Assembly (NCBI RefSeq): GCF_027744825.2
Contig: NC_071335.1
Span: 12,537,501-12,601,500, forward strand
Origin: Synchiropus splendidus
Taxonomy: Eukaryota; Chordata; Actinopteri; Syngnathiformes; Callionymidae
Length of the DNA: 64,000 bases
Reading direction: 5' to 3'
Shown here: piece after piece, positions 39,801 to 51,018 of the stretch
Numbering within the stretch: position 1 is the first letter of the stretch
Layout: each line of letters begins with the position of its first letter
Made by a program: the position numbers and the translations under genes
Notes under the pieces: generated by a model
What the model was told of the DNA's origin: nothing
The model's database searches: none
Seen by the model: only the letters and a program-made list of their open reading frames with translations

Positions 39801-42800
39801 CTTGAAACGGTTTCTTGCAGCTCAGCATTTGTCAGACGATTAGCTTTTTACTGAAGATAGGATTGCTTTCATGAGCCAAGGTGAATTATTGATAGTATTA
39901 AACTCCTTTGGCGACTAATGGATATTAATATTATATTGTTAGTGTGGTTTCATTTCCTGACAGGCCACTCTGCTATTTCTTCTTATCTGTTCAGAGGAAG
40001 TCTCTCAGGGACCAGTGGCTGATGGAAGTCGCACCATCTCCACCAACTTCTCCCGCAGCCCAGAGCCCCCTCTCCCCTTTTTGGGGGTCCCCAGCGCAGC
40101 AGATGGACAAACACAGGTGCAGTTTGAGTAATATAGAGCTGGTGTTTGGCTCATTTGCTATGTCTATGCTGGATCGATGAACTTTTTTTAACAATGTGAT
40201 GTTCCAATATTGGTCTAGATTGTCTTCTGCAACTCAGCGGTTGGAACAGAACATAAGGGGACATAAAGAAGACAGCCACATGGTGAGAAATACACACTTT
40301 TGGACATGTGAAAATGTTGAGGACATGCTTCATCATCATCTTCCTCACCATCATCGGCATCATTGTTGCACACTAAACCCACCAGATATTCTTCCAGTGT
40401 GTCATGAATAATTGAACTCTCTCATAATGTAGCTGTAATGCGGAACATTGTTCAAAGGAGCCGACTGTAATCATGAGCACTTCTAAAGGCAGTGTGAGGA
40501 ATGCTTTTTTCTTCTCCCTTTCATTGGGGAGGTCACAAGAGAGGCAGTCCCGCTTCTGTTTCTCTGGCATGACTACATTCTAACCGTCAGTTATCCATGT
40601 TCAATTTAAATGAGACAGTAACACGAACATTTGACGAGAGTCAACATGATGCAGACAGTTGCTGCGTCATCTCACGTTTCACACTGTTGCGTGTCTCACA
40701 GTGCCTCTCTGTGATTTGTCAAACAAATCGATTCAGAGTTTGTCTTATTCCAGTTGTGAGTTTCAGATGTGATATCAAACTAAGCTTGTGTCTTATTGTG
40801 AGTGTGTATGCAGGTAGGTGTGAGACTGTCAGTCAGTGACTACTACTACTGCCAATAAATACATAAACTTTTATTGTGTTGTGAGTCAGTTGGAATCCAA
40901 AATACATAGGTTTTCACAAAGTGTACCTGTGATCACCTCCTGCCACTAGCATTCACAAGTGCACAAGGGAGACTCTGGTTGTTGTATTATGTTTAGTAAA
41001 CTGCATGTCTTCTGCTGCTGATATTGGTGCAAAAACAAGTCTGTTTCCCCTGTAACTCATACTGAGTTGTAATATTTCAAGTCAAAATTGTGTCGTCAGC
41101 ATTTTAAGTACCATATTATCGGAAACCATAAGAGAGTTAGCGCTGTATGCTCACTATGTATTGTGTTTATGGATATATGGTGTTCTATTACATTAAATTA
41201 TTAGTAAAATTGATGAACAGAGTTTTAATAAAATCAATAAACTGACAAAATTGACACTTGCATTGGACGTCTTTGCAGCTATGCTTTCATTTATAGTGGT
41301 TAGCGAACAGGATTTAAATAACAATGAAAGCAAAACATGCTACAACACTGCAACATGACACAAAGCCCCTCCTCCATTGAAGTACCTTGTTCAGCTATGT
41401 AAATCCTGTATACATGCCACTAATTCAGGCCGCTCAGATGTGCATTCCTTTTGTAAAGCCATCCCAGATGATTTAGTTCCTCATTCAGTGACTGAAGTGA
41501 ATTCATATTTGACGTGAATGTTGTGCCGAAATGTGTTGGTGCCAGGTCTGTGGGCAGATTAGACATGACTGACACTTGATATCTGGCGAAAAGAAATCCT
41601 TTTCTAACACCTTTTGTGATATCGCTCGGGCCAAGAACGATGACTGATCGTTGATGTACTTCGTCTTGTACGTTCAGCCTCAGCAAATCTCTTATTGAGT
41701 GTTCACCTGACTTCATTTGGATGAAATCAATCCACCTACAGTACTCACATGGCAGATGTGGCAGAAAAACCACATCCACCTATCATAACAAAAACAAAGA
41801 TATGGACTACTTAGGATTAAGTAATGAAGTGTGCAGATCTTATATTGTGTGTATTTAAGAGGTTTCAAGGGACACAAGGGTTACACTGCATGTAAATGAT
41901 CATGGCGATGAAGAGACTCTGAATGCTATGAAAAAATCCTGGGGAGAACCCTGGTAATAACTAAATGACAGGCAAAAAAATCCTGGTGGAAGGTTGAGTG
42001 CAAGAAATGACCTGTCTTAAAACATCACAACGTCAAAAGTTAAAATGAATAACTCCATCCCTCAACAAGTCAGTCAGACTCTCAGAGTCAAATAGGTGAT
42101 GGAAAGAAGACAAGGAGCTTCCTCCCCTTTACACTTGTCACCTGCGTCAGGGTAGAACCGAGACAAGTTGGACTCGGGTATGTGAGCACTGTGTGCAGCC
42201 TTAAATTGAATCAGACAGCATTGGGCACAGGACAGTGTCTCGTTGACAGGCATGACAATGGAGACCCACGTCTTCAGAGATAGAACGGTTCGCCTCATAT
42301 CTATTTCTCCTTGTTATTTCACTGTTTATATCATGTTTGAAATACAGGTGCGACTGACTTATTAGTTGAAGCTGGAAAGATAGTTGCAGAAGCCGTGAAG
42401 AAACTATTATAGTTAGTGTCCAGATGTTTTAAACACAGTTGATGTGAGGTGTATCTTTCTGTTCTAAGCTGTAACTGACCTGGAGAACCACTGGTCTGCA
42501 TGGAGTTGTGCCGACTGGCTTGTAGTTGATAAAGACTTTACTTGATGTTTACATTCCACACATTAATTTTGTCTTATTCGTTGTGACAGGAGAAAGTAAA
42601 CTCTGCAAGGGAGCAACTAGGTAAGTGGTACCTCTTGTGTTTTTATTAATGGCAACATCGGCTTTAGACATATCCAAAATTGGTTCTACCTCCTCAGACA
42701 GTACTATCTAATGCAGTGTAAAACCAATGAAAAGTGAGGAATCATATGGTGCCCGAACATTATGGCTGTCAAAAGCATTTGGATCCTCTGATAAAAATAA

Positions 42801-45800
42801 ACATGCTCTAGCATGAGCAACTTATTTGTGAGACAGGCTCCAACTTTTTCCTGATTTGAAACCAATATTAGGAGAATAAGCGTTTCTTCATCATGTGACA
42901 TTTGTTTTCACGTTGAAGAATCTGATTTAGGAGACCAGGCTGTCGTAGTGAGGGGACAAAAGGACACGCTTGACTCCGCAGTAACAGCACACAGGCAGTC
43001 TGGCCAGCCAGGCATCCATCTGCCTGCTCTCTTCAACAATCTCACTTGTGTCAGATCTGTTTTTAAGTGTTTAATCACGTCGAGATCCTGTCTGCTGTTC
43101 CGGCTCTTTGCTGCACCTGTGCTCCGAACGCCGTAATTACACCACTACAGATTGATTATTAATGCATTTGATGTCAGCCGCGTCTCCTCTGTGAAATGTT
43201 GGATGCTGCAGCATGAAATAGCTTTTATGGGATTTTGCACCGTTCTGGCACTGAAGGTGACTTCGGTCGAACATTTGATGTGGTCTTGATGGGATTTATG
43301 ATATCGTGTTGCAGTTATTACAAAGTCATTTTTCCTCAGATATGGGCCGAGTCACTGCTGCTGTGCACAATGGAGAGGCGACGGGATCAGGTGAGTTTTT
43401 GTGTCGACTCATGATATATGTTCCTTCCTATAGGTCCCTCGAGCTTCAACTGAAAAATGACGAGTGCAGCAAAAGAAAGTTGCCTCTCACTTCAGTCAGC
43501 TGGAATAACAAGTTGCACATTCCAGTGATATCAAATCAAAAATACAGCTAGCTCCAATACACATATCTGCACATCCATGAACCTCTTAAGTTTACCAGGT
43601 ATCTCGTAAAAAAGGGCATGTGATGCCACCGGAAGGAAGCTAATGTTAAGGACTGCCCTGACTGAGATTCTGGATCCCTGCGTGTTGGAAATCTCTGGTT
43701 GGATTATTAACATTGTTTTTTGGCATCTCTTTATTTGGACAAATGTTCACAGGATTTGCCATCCCTCTGTGCGGGCCCCAAGGTCAAAGGCCCCTATGTG
43801 TCTGAGAGTGTGCTGTTCACTGTACAGTGGAGAGAGAGACTTCAACATTTTTTGAAAACAAGCCCAGCTGTTTGAGTCAGGACCTATCAGCAAACAGTGT
43901 TCAGGCAGCTCGGGTCACAGTTGCCATCCAAACCCTGTGAAATTGCTAAAAGAGTTTAGCGGGGTCAGATGGAAGACACAGAGTGTCACAGTTTGAGGCG
44001 TAAAGAAAGGTCAGGATGAGCATGATGACCTCCATCTAATGTCTGTGGCCCGACCAAGGCAAGATACTGGGCCAACTTCATTTCATTTGATAAGAAGCAT
44101 CGGTGACATCTCAATCCAGAGGAGAGTAGAAAAAGCAAGGTTTTAAAATGGCATTCATTGGTACACGCTTCCATCTTTTCTATATTGTTCTTCTCTTCTT
44201 GTGTTATGACCGCTCATATACCTTGCTGAGCCACGATGTGACTCTCATATTAACTCCTGTACATTAGTATGATCAAGGAGGAAGTGACAGCAGCATACCG
44301 GGTTCTCAAGCCCTCATGCGGCGCGGTGAACACTTGAAAGTGCTACATTTATGTATGACGGTGGAGCACAAAGTGCTGAACGTGTGATTTTTCAAGGACA
44401 CTCAAAAGCTTAACCACCCTGAGGCTAAGAGCTATGAGGAATGAGGTTCTGTTTTGGACTCGCCATGCCCTGCAGTGTTGGAGCCAGAACCTTGAAGATT
44501 GAAACTGAGATGAAAGTGAAGTGTTAGCTTGTCAGTGACGTCTTTGTGAAGAGCCTTTCTCATAAAACAACACTGACTAAAGTCAAACTAAAGACCTAAT
44601 GTGGTGTCATCTTTCTTTCTACTTCAAGAACACATGATCTGTTGCAGGACAGTATTGAGATCTGCCATGGTGGTGTATGGTGCAGAGACATTAGCTCTGA
44701 CACAAAGACACAGAGCCTGAGGCTGAAGTGGCAGAGTTGAAGATGCTCAGGTTTTCATTTGGGTGAAGGACAAGAGTTGAGACGGATACACCAGAAGGGC
44801 AGCTCAGGGAGACGAGTCTGGAGACAAAATGCCTGTTGGTTTTGACACGTGTAGAGGAGAGGAAGTTTTGCATGAAGTGCAGTGTATTGGCGATGTAGAA
44901 AAAGTCAAAGAGAATTGCAACAATGAGGTTCATGTATGTGGCGGAGGAAGAGGTTGTATGTGAACTGGGAGGATGATCCAGACTGGTTTAGGTGGTGGAG
45001 GCTGACTGGCTGTGGGGGAAAATGATGAACGACAAACATGATTCTACATTTGCGCTAAATTCCAATTGGTGGCTTTTTGAGGATCAATTTAAGGTCACGA
45101 CTTCTTTCAAAATATCTTTCTTTTGTTGTGGCTCTGGTAGTGTTGCAACATACCGTTACTAGAAATGAGGAGAGTGAAAATAGACCCTGGGCAATTGTGA
45201 AAACAAGCCCAGCTGTTTGAGTCAGGACCTATCGGCAGGCAGTGTTCATGCAGCTCCGGTCACAGTCGCCATCAAAACCATGTGAAATTGCTAAAAGGGT
45301 TTAGCGGGGTCAGATGGAAGACACAGTGTGTCACAGTTTGAGGTGTAAAGAAAGGTCAGGATGAGCATGATGACCTCCATCTAATGTCTGTGGCCCGACC
45401 AAGGCAAGATACTGGGCCAACTTCATTTCATTTGATAAGAAGCATCGGTGACATCTCAATCCCAAAGGAGAGTAGAAAAAGCAAGGTTTTAAAATGGCAT
45501 TCATTGGTACACATGTTCATCTTTTCTGCCAATTTTTCCAGCCACCAGACATTTTCATGAAGACACCACAGTGGTCGTCACAAATGGAGGAGCAACTCTG
45601 GACATCAAGGATGCGTCAACGCTTCCATACATTCAGATCACAGCCAGCAGACAAGGTGAAAGTCTCACCTCCAGCTCCGGTGCTGGTCCAAGCATTGACA
45701 GCGACGGCGAGGAAGAGGAGATGATGGTGATGAGGGCGGAGTGTGTCATCATCACGGACGAAGAGGATGATTCAGAGGTGGACATTCTACGGTCAGAAGA

Positions 45801-46338
45801 GAGTCTAGTCTTTGAGTCTGAAGCCGTACAGACGGCGGTGAAGCGTGAGGAAGAGTCAGAGGAAAAAGTGGAACCCGCTGATGAGACAGGACCCGTGAAA
45901 CTGGACGGACATGACAGTGGATCAAGGGAGCTCAACGGTAATGACCCTCAGGAGTCAGTGCTCATACTGTCCGAGGAAGAACCTGCAGAAGGCGCCCCAG
46001 TGGCCCCGGTGCCAGTCTACTCTGAGGTGCAGCCTTGTATTCTGCCGTCAGAGCAGGAACCTAAGCAGCAAGTGGAACTTGGCGCGACGACAACTCAGGA
46101 GTCTGAGAGCCCGTCTGGGCAGTTCCAGGAGGTTCCCCTGTCCGACGCCCAAGCAAACCACAGGTCAGCGCCGGCGGCTGAGGAGCAGAAGCCGCTGCTC
46201 TCACATGCCAAGGAGCACAGCACACTGGAGGTGGAACCAGACGACATCAGCACAGAGATCCACGGCGAGACGAGACCCATCAAGAAAGAGACAAAGCCCA
46301 GACAGACAAAAGCCTGCCAGTGCTGCTCCATCATGTAG
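36826..46338 (+). CDS. palm3: Paralemmin, PALM3-like
   Basis: Seven coding exons (36826-36870, 38089-38169, 39995-40116, 40219-40282, 42590-42620, 43340-43390, 45542-46338) join in phase to 1191 nt, 396 residues. Paralemmins are lipidated plasma-membrane proteins that influence membrane shape and filopodia. Residues 1-52 (YKRRLEAIAERRRLQEEE, then HQLKRKSLRDQWLME) are the paralemmin coiled-coil head; RKSLR and WLM are the PALM3 wording. A second basic/helical piece (QRLEQNIRGHKED) follows at about residues 89-101. The middle is acidic and disordered (EEEE and Glu/Ser-rich blocks, residues 170-260). The C-terminus ACQCCSIM is a CaaX box preceded by cysteines suited to palmitoylation. It is clearly shorter than human PALM3 (about 670 residues by memory). 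Paralog call rests on head, tail and gene order. Confidence 0.88.
37137..37350. mobile_element. Short element with terminal inverted repeats
   Basis: The left arm begins AGTGATGGGTTGATGAGG and the right end, read in reverse complement, begins AGTGATGGGTAGATGAGG. Both arms continue with ATGAAACAGT and TTTCAGAGGCCAC blocks. It is a 214-bp foldback/MITE-type element within palm3 coding intron 1. No target duplication is readable. Confidence 0.65.
38089..38169 (+). CDS. palm3: palm3 coding exon 2
   Basis: 81 nt, phase 0 on both sides, encoding a 27-residue heptad-rich segment from ERRRLQEEED to RLHQLK. The acceptor cactcttcag is good. The donor AAG|gtctga departs from consensus at +3 to +5 but is the only GT that keeps the family junction. 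Confidence 0.88.
39995..40116 (+). CDS. palm3: palm3 coding exon 3
   Basis: 122 nt beginning RKSLRDQWLMEV after the acceptor tatctgttcag, then a Pro/Ser-rich stretch. The donor ACACAG|gtgcag leaves phase 2, which the next exon completes. Confidence 0.85.
40219..40282 (+). CDS. palm3: palm3 coding exon 4
   Basis: 64 nt. The acceptor at ggtctag (40218) is chosen over the better-looking ctcag at 40237 because only the former keeps the frame (RLSSATQRLEQNIRGHKED); the latter runs into a stop. The donor is ATG|gtgaga in phase 0. Confidence 0.7.
42074..42298 (-). mobile_element. LINE ORF2 fragment (L1-type reverse transcriptase tail)
   Basis: On the minus strand the frame reads SCAQCCLIQFKAAHSAH and LSRFYPDAGDKC, the order seen near the C-terminus of fish L1-like ORF2 proteins (LIQFKVLHR, then LSxIYPD, then Cys-x-x-Cys). 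It is a fragment inside a palm3 intron with no flanking element visible. Confidence 0.55.
42590..42620 (+). CDS. palm3: palm3 coding exon 5 (micro-exon)
   Basis: 31 nt with acceptor ttgtgacag and donor CTAG|gtaagt. It encodes EKVNSAREQL and leaves phase 1. Size and splice sites are convincing; sequence similarity is too short to prove it. Confidence 0.65.
43340..43390 (+). CDS. palm3: palm3 coding exon 6
   Basis: 51 nt, acceptor atttttcctcag, donor ATCAG|gtgagt, phase 1 in and out. It encodes DMGRVTAAVHNGEATGS. An upstream AG at 43315-43316 would give a longer open version, so alternative acceptor use is possible. Confidence 0.65.
43854..44181. repeat. Direct repeat, copy 1 (palm3 last intron)
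   Basis: About 328 bp, from gaaaacaagcccagctg to catcttttct, near-identical to 45199-45527 with scattered substitutions and single-base indels. Identity stops sharply on both sides. Confidence 0.92.
44660..45025 (+). mobile_element. Non-LTR retrotransposon remnant (ORF C-terminal part)
   Basis: Broken plus-strand frames read AMVVYGAETLALTQ, then VAELKMLRFSFG, then RFMYVAEEE, then DWFRWWRLTGCG. This is the order of a LINE protein tail common in fish genomes (YGAETxALTK, VAELKMLRFSLG, RFMDVVKEDM, RVRWRQLIRCGDP). Frameshifts and stops show it is dead. Confidence 0.6.
45199..45527. repeat. Direct repeat, copy 2 (abuts palm3 terminal exon)
   Basis: Second copy of the 43854-44181 block, in the same orientation and 1345 bp downstream. 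It ends 14 bp before the terminal-exon start, so the branch-point region of that exon lies in duplicated sequence. About 1 kb of other DNA, including a LINE remnant, separates the copies. Confidence 0.92.
45542..46338 (+). CDS. palm3: palm3 terminal coding exon
   Basis: 797 nt from acceptor aatttttccag to TAG at 46336. It opens with ATRHFHEDTTVVVTNGGA, goes through an acidic disordered region, and ends with EQKPLLS and then KACQCCSIM. The phase-1 entry agrees with exon 6. The sequence just before the acceptor is the end of a duplicated 328-bp block. Confidence 0.9.
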
Positions 46339-46866
46339 ACCCCCCAGTCCTCCCAGCACTTCAGAAACCCCTCCAGACTGGAGAGATGATCGACTCTTCT
46401 GAGAGAAGAACTGACTGACTGGATCTCACAAGTGCCTTTGCAGCTCCTTCCCACTTTTCCAACTCGAAACAGACCCTTTTCACAGTGGCCCAAAGACCAA
46501 CCCGCTGTTCTACTGACGTCAAACATTCTGACCAAGATATGGAATCCATTAGAAACAGTATGCGTTTTTCTACCATTTATATTTCTGTAGGAACAGCAGA
46601 AAAAATACAATATACCAGAAGTGTATTGGATTTGGATTTTATCCTAATTTAATTCATTGTTCCGACTTATTTAATTGAGATTTTATGTGGCTGTTGTTAA
46701 CTCACGTGTTAGATATTCTACAGATGGCAGTGCTCACATTTATCCACATTACGGTGTGAATGTTTAGTGGAGGTGACCATTGTACATGAATAGATGTATG
46801 AATTTGAGCAGAACCTCTGCGTGTGTACAGATGCTGAGCTTGAAATGATGACCAGGTGGTTGAATG

Positions 46867-46872
46867 ATTAAA
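46867..46872 (+). other. palm3: Probable palm3 polyadenylation signal
   Basis: ATTAAA, followed by a GT-rich stretch (gttgggtgtgcgttg), about 530 nt after the stop. An AATAAA at 47438-47443 could serve a longer 3'UTR. Confidence 0.5.
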
Positions 46873-48228
46873 CTGAGATTTATGGTTCAGTGTTGGGTGT
46901 GCGTTGATGCTTATTTTGTTAACACGTGTCAGACTCGAAGCCGGGGGCCACCAATGTCAACTCAGGAAATGCAAACAATACATGGACTATATTGTTAAAG
47001 TCTGGGCATCCAGCATTATCGTCCATACACGTCAACGGATGCCATCAACAAGCATCCAGAGCCAAGACTTAGAGGGTCCGAGACCGAGTCACAATCAAGA
47101 CAGAGAAGTCGAAGCATAAGTCTGAGCATGAGTTATATCACACATTTATTTGTTACTTACTATAACGCTCACAACTAACTAGCAGTACCTTCCAGCCCAG
47201 ATTCATTGACTAATTTCATCTTTTTGTGGCTGTAAATGTTGTAAAAAAAAAAAAAAAAAAAAGTTCTTAAAATTTCAAGTGTTATTTGCTCATAAAAATA
47301 ACAAAAAAAGTTTTAAAAAATGCATAGCCTAACCAGAAGGGGGCAGCCCAGAGACATTGTTGTAGCCGAGTTAAACGTAATTTATTGTGCTTAAACATTT
47401 TGTTTGCAGCTCATTTCATAGTCAGTGCCACAGTGTGAATAAACATCAAAGGTGCAAAGGAGTGCAACACTGCTGTTTTACATATAAGGTCAATGGACCT
47501 CCAGGCAGTTAGATGCTACAGTCATGAGACCAACACACAGCAAAGCAAGTGATATGACTGAGACCAGTAGCTGAAATTCAGGAAAGTGAACTTCAGAACT
47601 TCTCCTCCAGGAGATGCTAATCGCTGTCAAGTCCACCTGGTCGAAAACTCACTTCATCTTTGTAAAAAACGAAAGAGAAGATACGTTTGAGGCAGAAACC
47701 TTTGGGTGGGAGTCATGGTGGGTGGTGCAGCTCAGTGGAGGCGACAGCAAAAAGGACAGATGCACAAAAAGACGATTCAACAAGACAACTTAAGTTACAT
47801 ATAATGAGCATTTCAAAAGAAAGACTTCTCTGTACTTAATGTTTGTGTGGAGAAGAAATGTCTAACCCTAATGTTTAGTAAGAAATGACTGAATTAGTTG
47901 CCTCGACTTCCTCGAAACAGACTAATGCAGGTGAAGCATGAAGAATTTTTCATGATTTTTAATGCTGTCACCTGAAGTAGAAGTCAGATCAGAGAATGAA
48001 GGATTTCATGAATATCTTGGCAGAAGACAAAGAGATAAATCTGAGTTGTTTGATTGTGATCAGAACACAGTGCTCACGACGACCTTTAACCACCAAATAT
48101 TTGATATTTGCTTTAATGACTCAATCCTGCGATGGTGAAAGTGGACGTTTCAAAGGTTTCCTCCAACTTTAAGTTGCAAACCAGATGAATTCAGAGTCGT
48201 ATCGAGAGAAGACTCAACGTTTGGTAAG
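46873..48228. other. Intergenic, palm3 to first lipocalin
   Basis: No gene seen. It holds a poly-A run at 47243-47262 and an AATAAA at 47438. A TTTAAG at 48168-48173 sits where the second lipocalin gene has its TATA box and may be the promoter element of the next gene. Confidence 0.5.
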
Positions 48229-48798
48229 ATGTTTGTCCTTTTTCTCATCGCGCTCACGCTGATATCCATGAGCTCCTCGGCTCCTCTCAGCTGTGAAGAC
48301 CTGCTCCGACCGCTGGATAAACTGAACCCAGACCAATTGAACGGCACCTATGCTCTAGTCCTGGCCAGCTTGAAGGACAAGGCGGATGAAGACAGTCTCA
48401 AAAGAAGAGACAGTGTGACTTTTCACTTCAGGAACTCCGTCTACGTCCAGGTGAACCGCGTTGGGGAGCAGTGCGATTACAACCAGCTGAACCTGACAGT
48501 TACAGGAGGAGCCTTGAGGTTAGATTTGAAGAAGCAGAGACTCACCGGCACCCTGGTGCACACGTCCTGCCAGGACTGCCTGGTGTTCACCCTGAACTTG
48601 CAGGTACAGAACTACTCCTCTGAGGACTTTTACCTGCTGAGCCGGAGGCAGCAGCTGGAGCAGAAGGAGGTGGAGGAGTTCAAGGCTCAGACCGAGTGTC
48701 TGTCAATGCCGCAGCCTATCATCATGGACCACACCAAGGAGCTCTGTCCTGAGGCGACGCTGCACAAACCTGAGGAGGAGAAAGCAGAGGCAGAGTGA
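48229..48798 (+). CDS. Orosomucoid (alpha-1-acid glycoprotein)-like lipocalin, copy 1
   Basis: An intronless frame of 189 residues. Residues 1-18 (MFVLFLIALTLISMSSSA) are a signal peptide, so the product is secreted. Orosomucoids are plasma lipocalins that carry small hydrophobic ligands. Four cysteines sit where orosomucoid has its two disulfides (C22, C82, C157, C173), and the end EFKAQTECLSMP...DHTKELC follows the orosomucoid pattern EFYEALDCLRIP...DWKKDKC. C114 and C117 form an extra CxxC. Sequons are at N38, N88 and N128. The first-strand GxW motif reads GTY, so the usual Trp is missing. Fish relatives include toxin- and tributyltin-binding proteins; ligand is unknown here. AATAAA at 48850-48855 follows. 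Confidence 0.85.
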   Translation: MFVLFLIALTLISMSSSAPLSCEDLLRPLDKLNPDQLNGTYALVLASLKDKADEDSLKRRDSVTFHFRNSVYVQVNRVGEQCDYNQLNLTVTGGALRLDLKKQRLTGTLVHTSCQDCLVFTLNLQVQNYSSEDFYLLSRRQQLEQKEVEEFKAQTECLSMPQPIIMDHTKELCPEATLHKPEEEKAEAE

Positions 48799-48849
48799 AG
48801 CCCTCGCTGTTGATGTCTCGCTGCTATGCCACGCTCTTTTATCTGACAC

Positions 48850-48855
48850 AATAAA
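48850..48855 (+). other. Polyadenylation signal, lipocalin copy 1
   Basis: AATAAA 52 nt after the stop codon. Confidence 0.7.
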
Positions 48856-48859
48856 AGCC

Positions 48860-50240
48860 TCACTAAAATGTCCCAATTGGCTGATGTGAAGCCTCAACTT
48901 TAGCTAAGGTGGAACCACGTGGAGGTCTACAGAAAATGGAAATATATTGTGTGTGAAATACATGTGATTTTCACATGTAAGAAGTGGCATTTCTCATGCA
49001 TAAAAACGTCATCCACAGAGTGACATAGCAACATATATACACAACATTGCTCACATTTTCTTTCTTCTCCTATTCACAAGAGTGAGAAATCGCGGCGCTG
49101 CTGGTTCAGAAACTCTACGCTGGTCAGTTGGAGAGGTTGAGGAAAAGGTAGCAGTGTAGGAAAGAAACTCTTCAATACCCGTTTATTTGATCAGCAATGC
49201 AGGTAGCACAAATAGCTTGTGTACTTACGGTTCAGAATTTGCCCACACAATGCACACTTCACAAAATCTGTTCCGATTATAAACGTGACTTGAAGATGAG
49301 TTTGAAATAAAAATAAAAAGCTGTCTGAGATGATAAAGAGCCCTGGAACCTTCATATATACTGGGGGCGAGGTCCTGTTTCAACACAAGAGCCTATGAAA
49401 TATTTTTACTTTGAAGTTTATATTACTTGTTCAACATCAAGGCACCAATTAGTTGAGGTTTATTTTGTTGAAAGTTTTACGTATGAATGTCATAAATAAT
49501 ATTTTATTTATTTTTATTCATCCCATATGTAGATGCGCTTTAAATAGTATGAAAACTCTTCTCTTTCTCATGTTTACTCCCACACTTTTAAGTTGGGATT
49601 TATCTTGGTCTGTGTCTAACTAAAATAACTTCAAAAGGACTTATTCGTATTCATATTTATTTTACGGGGATGAGTGTTGATAATGGAGCGAAGAACAAAA
49701 GCTGAAATTTTGTAGTGTATCGGAGACGCATGTTGATCTAAAGGAGCATCACTTGTTTTCAAACTGGCTCAGATCCCAGATCTGTTCAGAACTATTAAAA
49801 AGGGAACCTTCTCTTGTGACTTTGGTAAGAAAATGTGTCGTTCATTCAATACGTTTAAGGGTTGCTTGATAATACTGAAACAGTTTTGTCAGCTCTGGAA
49901 TACGACTTTGTGGTCTCACCCTGGCAACTGCGGTTCAATTTAGTGCCAAGGCTTCACCGTGAGTTGACAGAGTCCTTGAATCTTGTGGTCTGCTGGTGTG
50001 CTGCTTGAGCTTCTTTGCGGAGGTATGCACTGACTCAGTGCTTTTCTGGGTTCAACTTAAGGTAGATACACCACAGTCATTGATGGTGAATTATGGGGCA
50101 TTTGCTTACATCTTTCCATAAAATTAAATAAAAGTAATTTCAATATAAATACTTAAGAAAAGCTGCCTCTTTTAAACCACGAATCCAATTGAATTTGGAA
50201 TTGGACTCTGCTGTCTCGTGTCCAGGGTTGTGAAACTGCT
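48860..50240. other. Intergenic, lipocalin copy 1 to first relic
   Basis: About 1.4 kb, AT-rich, with no gene or recognisable element. Confidence 0.5.
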
Positions 50241-50281
50241 GTTTAAAACCATGCAGAATAATTCAGTGCCGGAAAATGAGT

Positions 50282-50505
50282 ACTATGTTCATGGCTGTTG
50301 TCTGCTTCGATTCTGTCGGTCAGGCAGCTGCGCTGACCTGTAAGGAACTAGTGGGCCCTTTAAGTCCAGCTGACCTCCTACACTCGCAGTGTTCGCTAAA
50401 GCAAACATTGCCAGTTTGTGTCTCAGGAGGTGGAGGGGTTCATGGCCCAGGCGGAGAGCTTTGGGGAAGGGTGCGGGCCTGACCAAAGAGATGTTGTCTA
50501 GGGTT
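50282..50505 (+). pseudogene. Orosomucoid-like lipocalin relic 1
   Basis: From the ATG at 50282 the frame gives MFMAVVCFDS, then AALTCKELVGPLSPADLL, which parallels the signal peptide and mature start of the intact copies (MFVLSVVSLL and LACGDLLRPL). About 100 residues are then missing, and in another frame QEVEGFMAQAESFG parallels the C-terminal helix (QKEVEEFKAQTECL). An internal deletion plus frameshift kills it. The 5' flank keeps TTTAAAA and gcagaataattca, matching the promoter and leader of the second intact copy. Confidence 0.7.
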
Positions 50506-50789
50506 GTGTCCAGAATCGCATAACGCCTGTCTGAACTGCTAGTAATTTACTTACTTTTATTTACTTTGTCAATGTAATCCCTATCTCACAAAAAAAAAAA
50601 CCCTTGTAGGTCCAAAGTCCCAGCACAGTCATTCGCCAACATGCACATTCAAAATCGTTTTTTTTTTTTTTTTGACTCTGAAGCATCTTTCATTTCTTCT
50701 CTCCAGTAGGTTTTTTAGTGCCATGTGTCAGTCAGCGCCTGCCTCAGTCACAGTGAGCGCCTTGATCACCAGTGATACCCGGGGTCTCG

Positions 50790-51018
50790 TGACATCATGC
50801 CTCACCGAGGCACTTTCAAAGAGGCGGTGAACTCTCATCCCGACACCTGCTGTCAGAACTGTGAGCTGATGAGACTTGATGTGGAAGTCAACGCAGCATG
50901 AAGACAGCTGGTCCAGAAGGAGGTGCAGGAGTTCACAGAGGAGTTTGGCAGAAGGAAGATGTTCGCACCGTTCACACGGATCACCCAAAAACCAAAGTCT
51001 TTGTATACCGCTGACTAG
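50790..51018 (+). pseudogene. Orosomucoid-like lipocalin relic 2 (3' half)
   Basis: The frame reads HPDTCCQNCELMRLDVEVN, an in-frame stop (TGA 50899-50901), then RQLVQKEVQEFTEEFG and a TAG at 51016. These parallel TSCQDCLVFTLNLQVQN and QQLEQKEVEEFKAQTE of copy 1. The first half is not recognisable. As relic 1 also has its own C-terminal piece, this is most simply a separate dead copy. The family cysteines after the helix are gone. Confidence 0.7.

Noticed and set aside
40238..40282. Alternative palm3 exon 4 acceptor at ctcag (40237)
   Set aside because: Better looking locally, but joining it to exon 3 gives a stop within seven codons; the upstream ggtctag keeps the frame.
41420..41779. 119-codon minus-strand reading frame
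   Set aside because: Not recognised; it is in a palm3 intron near a LINE fragment and may be repeat-derived, but no motif supports it.
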